This document shows, one piece after another, positions 57,001 to 63,000 of a DNA stretch of 64,000 nt (the stretch's first letter is position 1; the number at the start of each line of letters is the position of its first letter). The notes beneath the pieces were generated by a model, which was given only the letters and a program-made list of their open reading frames with translations, searched no databases and was not told the DNA's origin. A program made the translations under genes and the position numbers. The stretch comes from Apteryx mantelli. Taxonomy: Eukaryota > Chordata > Aves > Apterygiformes > Apterygidae. The DNA lies in contig NC_089979.1 of NCBI RefSeq assembly GCF_036417845.1, forward strand, positions 51,250,275-51,314,274, in the 5' to 3' direction.

Positions 57001-60000
57001 TATTTGACTGAATTATTGATTTATTTTATTTATTTTTGCACAGCTTTGGTTGACTGATATGAGAGTAAGGTATGGGAGAAATGAAAGCAGAGACCAATCA
57101 GATTTAGAGTGCATCAGGAGGTGCCAAATATGCTACACTTTACCCCTGAACCCCAACTGCTATGAAAATAGATTCCTGTTTTGCCTTTGGGATAAGACAA
57201 TTATCAAATCAGCTGACATGGAAAGGACACACTTATGAAAATAAATTTAAATTCAGGAAATAATATACGTATTCTCTGAAAATAAGGTTTCTGTCCTATT
57301 TACAGGATTAATGGCAGAGCAGGAAGGACCATATTTTTTTGTCAGGACTGTGCAAACACATAACCAAACCAATTAAATTCAGCTAACTCTGGCTTTACGC
57401 AACCTACTGACTATCAAGTATTTCTTTTACTATTTAAGGACTCTTTATCTCTCCAAGCAAACAACAGACACGTTCAACTGCACTAATGTTGATGGGATGT
57501 GAATTTACGAAAATTCACTATTACTGTGTCTGTATGCTATACCTATTTTAGATAATGTAAATAAGAGAATTAAACTAAGGAATTTATTTTCATCTCAATA
57601 TGCTGAGATACAGAAAAATAAGCATATGTTATGCGTAGGACATAATTTTAAGGGCCGTTATCACCTATGGTTCCAATGGAACAATATTTTCCATATACAT
57701 AGCACCTATCATCAAAGTTTCCCAAAACTCACTGCAAACACTATTCAAGATTTACAGTCCTTAAAAACATTACAGGAGTTTCACCCAGATTTTAGACTGT
57801 TGAAGGCCAACTGCAAAGTTTTAAGAATTTGGGAGATTATGTACACAATTATAATTGATGTACATGTCTGGAAGTCAGGATGATCTGAGGTCTGCTACTA
57901 ACTGGACACTGGATAAGCCATATGAAACGGACAAAAATTTGGTGACTTACCCTGAGTAGCGTGACATGCCACTGGCAAACAGAAGTCAAGCTCAGGAATC
58001 CCAAATCCCACCATTAATTACCAGCACAAACCAAGTTTCCACTAAATATTCCAGGTATCCTTGAAGCAGCTGAGTTCTAACTGTAGGCTAGCACTGCTTA
58101 AACCCCTATTCATAAAAATTGCCCACATCCCCTCCAAATACCTGAAGAGTGAAGCAAACCACCCATGCATTTTTATAATGCACATTTTTAATATTAGTTA
58201 TAAAGTGAGTTCAATCCAATAATCCAAACTTACTTGCACTGGCCATTGTTTTTATCGCATTCTGGGCTTGCCATATTAACAACTCCTCTGTCTGAACAGT
58301 TGCAGTTTTCACAGCCAGCAAGAGGGTGATAGCTGAAATAATGTTCCTTGCACACTTCACATTTTGGTTTCACCGTTTGGGGAGGGCAAATGCATTTACC
58401 AGTTATGTCATCACAAAGACGCTGGCCACAGTTGCATACTAGGTCAAAGAAAATGTTCTATAAATTAATCATATCTCAATTTACAATGATCGAACTTTAT
58501 TGTTCTGTGTACAAAACAAACAAAACCTCATAAAGGACATAATTCTTTTCTCTCTTTCACTGGTTTTAAACTCAAGTGGCTTGTTTGGCTTCAACAATCA
58601 CAATGATGTGAGAGTGACATGAACCAGGGTCACAGAAACTAACTGTGTGACTGTGACTGTTTCAAAGAGTAGCTTGAGACTCTGGCTCTTTTCCATAGAT
58701 TGGTTCCTTATATTCATCGCAAGCATTATCATTTTTTCCCAAAACTTCCAAGCATTAAACAATCAATAGTTTTGGTGTTAAGGACAACACTTTCACAAGC
58801 AGTTTTAATAACGATAGAATATAATATCTGGGGAAGGCAGCTGAGGAGTGTTGGTGTAATCTATCAGTCTGTTGATGCTATTAAGAATAATTTTATGTCT
58901 CTGATATCTACGGAAAGCCTTGAAGGCCGAGATACAACAGTAATAACTTGGAAACTATTTCACAGTCAGTACAGAAAAAACCATTTGACTGGTAGAGTGG
59001 CAACATGGATTTTAATCAGTAAAATTGTAAGCCTACTACACGTGATCAGACAATACATGTGAAGGCACACTTCACCTTAAACCAGGTGTGTTTAAAAGGA
59101 ATGGGATTACTCCCGTTAAACTGAATCCCACCTAAATCTAAGCTAGCTCACTCAGCCTCTTGCAGGATAAAGGCCTGTACAGAGGGGTGAAGTGGCAGTA
59201 CCTGTTCAGTGAGAACAGAGGATAAAGTTCAGGTCAGCTGCTGGGTAAGTCAGAGCATATACTTACACTTGCAGAACGGAAATCCATAGTAGCCGGTTTG
59301 GCATCGACTACACCGACGACCAATGACATTAGGTCTGCAAATACACTGTCCTCCCATGGGGCTGCAAGCAGGGCTTGTGGCACCTGCTTTATGGCAATTA
59401 CACGGCACTGCTCCGTTATTGTAGAAAGCCACTAGCGACCTCACAGAATCTTTACAGAAGGCTGATGATCCTTCTGGGCTATTGAAATTAAAATATAAAT
59501 CACATAAGGGCTTGGAAATTGTAATGTACATACTTCGCAGTGGTTCAGTGAATTAGGGTCCTGTCTTTAACAAAATTCCTGACACAAGGATGATATCCAT
59601 ACACATGCAGGGACATACTTTAATTATAATTAGTAGCAAATGGCTTTGAACATGTAGGTAAGAGATTTTTTTTCAAAGAAAGTGCATATATTAGTCATAT
59701 CTGCTCAGGCATGCCAAGCAAAATACCAAATACCAAGGATGGAAATACCAAAGACAGAAAGATGACACAGATTTTCTTCTTCTGTACAGTGAGCAATAAA
59801 GCTCTACCTTTACATTTCATTTACAATAGAAAGTCATGGAAAGATGACTCATGGAATTTTAATGGGCCAGCATAAGCCATGAAAAGCATATTCATGTAGC
59901 ACAGTGACGGAGATTTTATATGTTTCTTTAATACAGAGTGAAAATAGTATTAATTCCCAGCTTGCTGACAAAGGTTCATTTTTTTAGAAAGTGATGCTTA

Positions 60001-63000
60001 CTCAATATAAAAACTGTTTCCTCCACATTGGCTGATAAAATCAAATGACTTGTCCGCAGTCTTTTTTTCAAGAATTTTGTAACTGTAGTTATCTGCTGGA
60101 ACAACTAAGACACTTTCCTTGAAACAACAAGAAAACTGAATTTTACATTTCAGAGAAAAACAAAAGAAATGAGCTAAGGCATTTATATATTTAAATGTTG
60201 CTTCATTATTAATTCTAGATTTTCTCACAAACCATAACATTTCAACTGAAAAAATAGGAAAATATATTTCATATCCTCCCTCCCAAGCTGTTACACTACA
60301 AGCAGTGCACAATAAAAGCAGAATATTGTATCTTAAAAATTTAAAATACAAAAATAATGTACAAGATCCTATAAATTTGAAACACAAAATTCAAAAACAA
60401 ATTCTGGCTTTCTGGCTTTCATCTTTGCATCCATCTCTAAATGAAGGTGAAACTGAGAAGAATATCTCCAAGTACATTTGTGTAATAAACTTACCAGAAT
60501 AAGCATTTTTCCATCAGGTATCATTACTGTGACAGAGACCTCAGGTTCAGAAACATCAAGTTCAATTTGGCTTTCTGCAATCACCTGGTCTCGACAGCCA
60601 GAGGTATGAGGGCAGAATGAAGCATTGAAGGAGCCTAGAAGAAAAGATATTGCTCAATGTCCCAAAATGCTGAGAAAGGGAAGAGAAAAGAACTTAGAGT
60701 AAAGTTGGATGCTCACCTGACCACACGTGTCCTGCGTCCGCACGCACTTGCACAGGGAACACTGGGTGTGCCGGCTGGTAAAAATGTACCACAAATACAT
60801 ATCTGCCCAAGTGGGGCACTCTCCCACTGAGGGTGATCTGGTTCTGCAGAAACAAGAACAGCTCTGGTAATATATTTGTTTTGTGAAATATATTTGGTTT
60901 TGTGCGCTTTGCTCTGCACTACCTATCTGCAATGAAAGAGATAGTGCTCAGCATCTCTCAGGAGGTTAACAACATCTTCCAAGAATATGGCATTATGTCT
61001 GCATGCTCCTATCTGTTTTCCTGCCAAGCATATCCAAATTCTTTCCTGCAGTCTGTGAGACTACTATGTGGTTTAGAAAGAAACTGCTATTTTTGTTTCT
61101 GTTTCTGTATATTATCTTTTTGGCTTACCCGGTCTGCAGCATCTTGGTTATATCACATCATTATTTTGATTCTCTTACAGTACTTGATCTATTTAACTTT
61201 TCTAACAATGTATTTTGTAACTTAGAAAACAATATTTTCAAAATATGAGCTACCTGTAATGGTGTCAAGGTGACTCCATTAACTGAGTCAGAAGGTAAAG
61301 GGGCACTCAGTGGATCATAGAGTATACTTCTCTGCACTTCAGAAATTTTTCCATCCCTGAATGCATCCAAAACCAAAGTCACTGGCGGAGTTTCATATAC
61401 TGAAGGAATGCATGTTGCACTAAAAACAGAATTATATTAATTACTCTTGGGGTCAGGAGAATTCCTTAAGCATCATGGAAGAAAAAGCAGAAAAATGGTA
61501 AAAGTTAATATATTAGAACATAATACAAATAATAATGCAATAATAACAACATTTACTCCTTGGAGTTCTATGTAAATGCTAAGAAAGTAGAAGAAAACAA
61601 GATGCAAAAATTTAACTCACAGAGGGGAAAGTGTAAATTAATTGATTTTATTTACTCAAAATTTCCATAACCTGAATAGCTTCAATGGAAAAGATAAAGA
61701 TGAAACAAAGGCAAGCAAGAGTGTTAAAAAAAAAATTAAGCAAATTTTAATGAATCCAGTTAGTTACACTCAACAAAATCTGAACTAATATTGAATTCTC
61801 AGTTCTACAAATATTTATGTACATGTATCCTTTAAACATGCAAGTTATCCCACTGAAGCCAATGCAACTACTTAAGTACTTAAAAGTTAAGTACACTCTC
61901 AAATATTTGTACAATTGGAGCCAAAATAAGTAACAGTATGCCTTGAAAGCATACTTATTCATCTGCTGCTATGTTTAACTATTCCTCTCTCAGTACATTT
62001 AATTCTGAAGATCTTGATTGAGAGAAGTGTGTTCTAAGACTGCAGGAGAAAATGTTATTTGGTTGTTTCATGCTAGTCACTTGTGGTATTTATTCACTTC
62101 TTGTAAGTACTGAACCAACAAGGATTAATCTTTATTCAAGAAAGGTCCAGAACTGGAATGGCAAGTATGTTCCAGAGCGAGAACTGAGATGTATTTGCCA
62201 GGGCTGTGTGGGAAACCACATGCTGCAGCCACTTATAAAACTATTAAACTGAGCCAAGGCTTTGAATCTTTCAACTTGGTGAACACTAAACACATCCACA
62301 AAATTAAAAATCCAGCCAGATAGGGCCTTTATAACACAACATAAATAAACAGTAAATGCTATATGCTGGAACAGAAGCAAATATAACAAGAGATTAAAAG
62401 CAAAGTTAAATGTACATATTTTCACATTTGCTTTATTTCAAATCATGTTTTTCACCCAGCCTCTTTTCCCCATTTTACTCAGAGTGTAAATGCCCAAGAA
62501 TGCAAAATTCCTTTGGTGTGAGGACAAGCATTTCCTATATTCAGTGCTAGAGAGCTTGTCTCTGTAGTAAGACTCTGAGCAGGAGAATTAAAGCTGAGAA
62601 TCAACATTATGCATGCTTGGAAGCCGAGTACAGTCACATGCTTTTACCCCATTTACTATCCAGATTTTTCTGCTTTCTATTTCAATTCAACAGTTATATT
62701 AGAAGCTATCATCTGGAAAACTATTAGACCTAATCACCAACTCTTTCTGCCTCTCAAGTTTTGTAAATGGCATTTGCTCTTACTTTAAGGCCTTTTCCTT
62801 TGCCAGTTCAGTAGGAAAAAAGCCTCAGGACTAGATTCCAAAGGGACACTTAAGGAATTACAACAGGAATTGAGATCTGGGGCTCCCTAATTAGGAAGCT
62901 GCAGTGATAGCTCCTCTCCTGCCCAAATAATACTAAAACATATGGAGAGGGGAAGAGTTTCAACAGGACAGAACAAGTGTCCTGCGCAAGCCAAAACAGA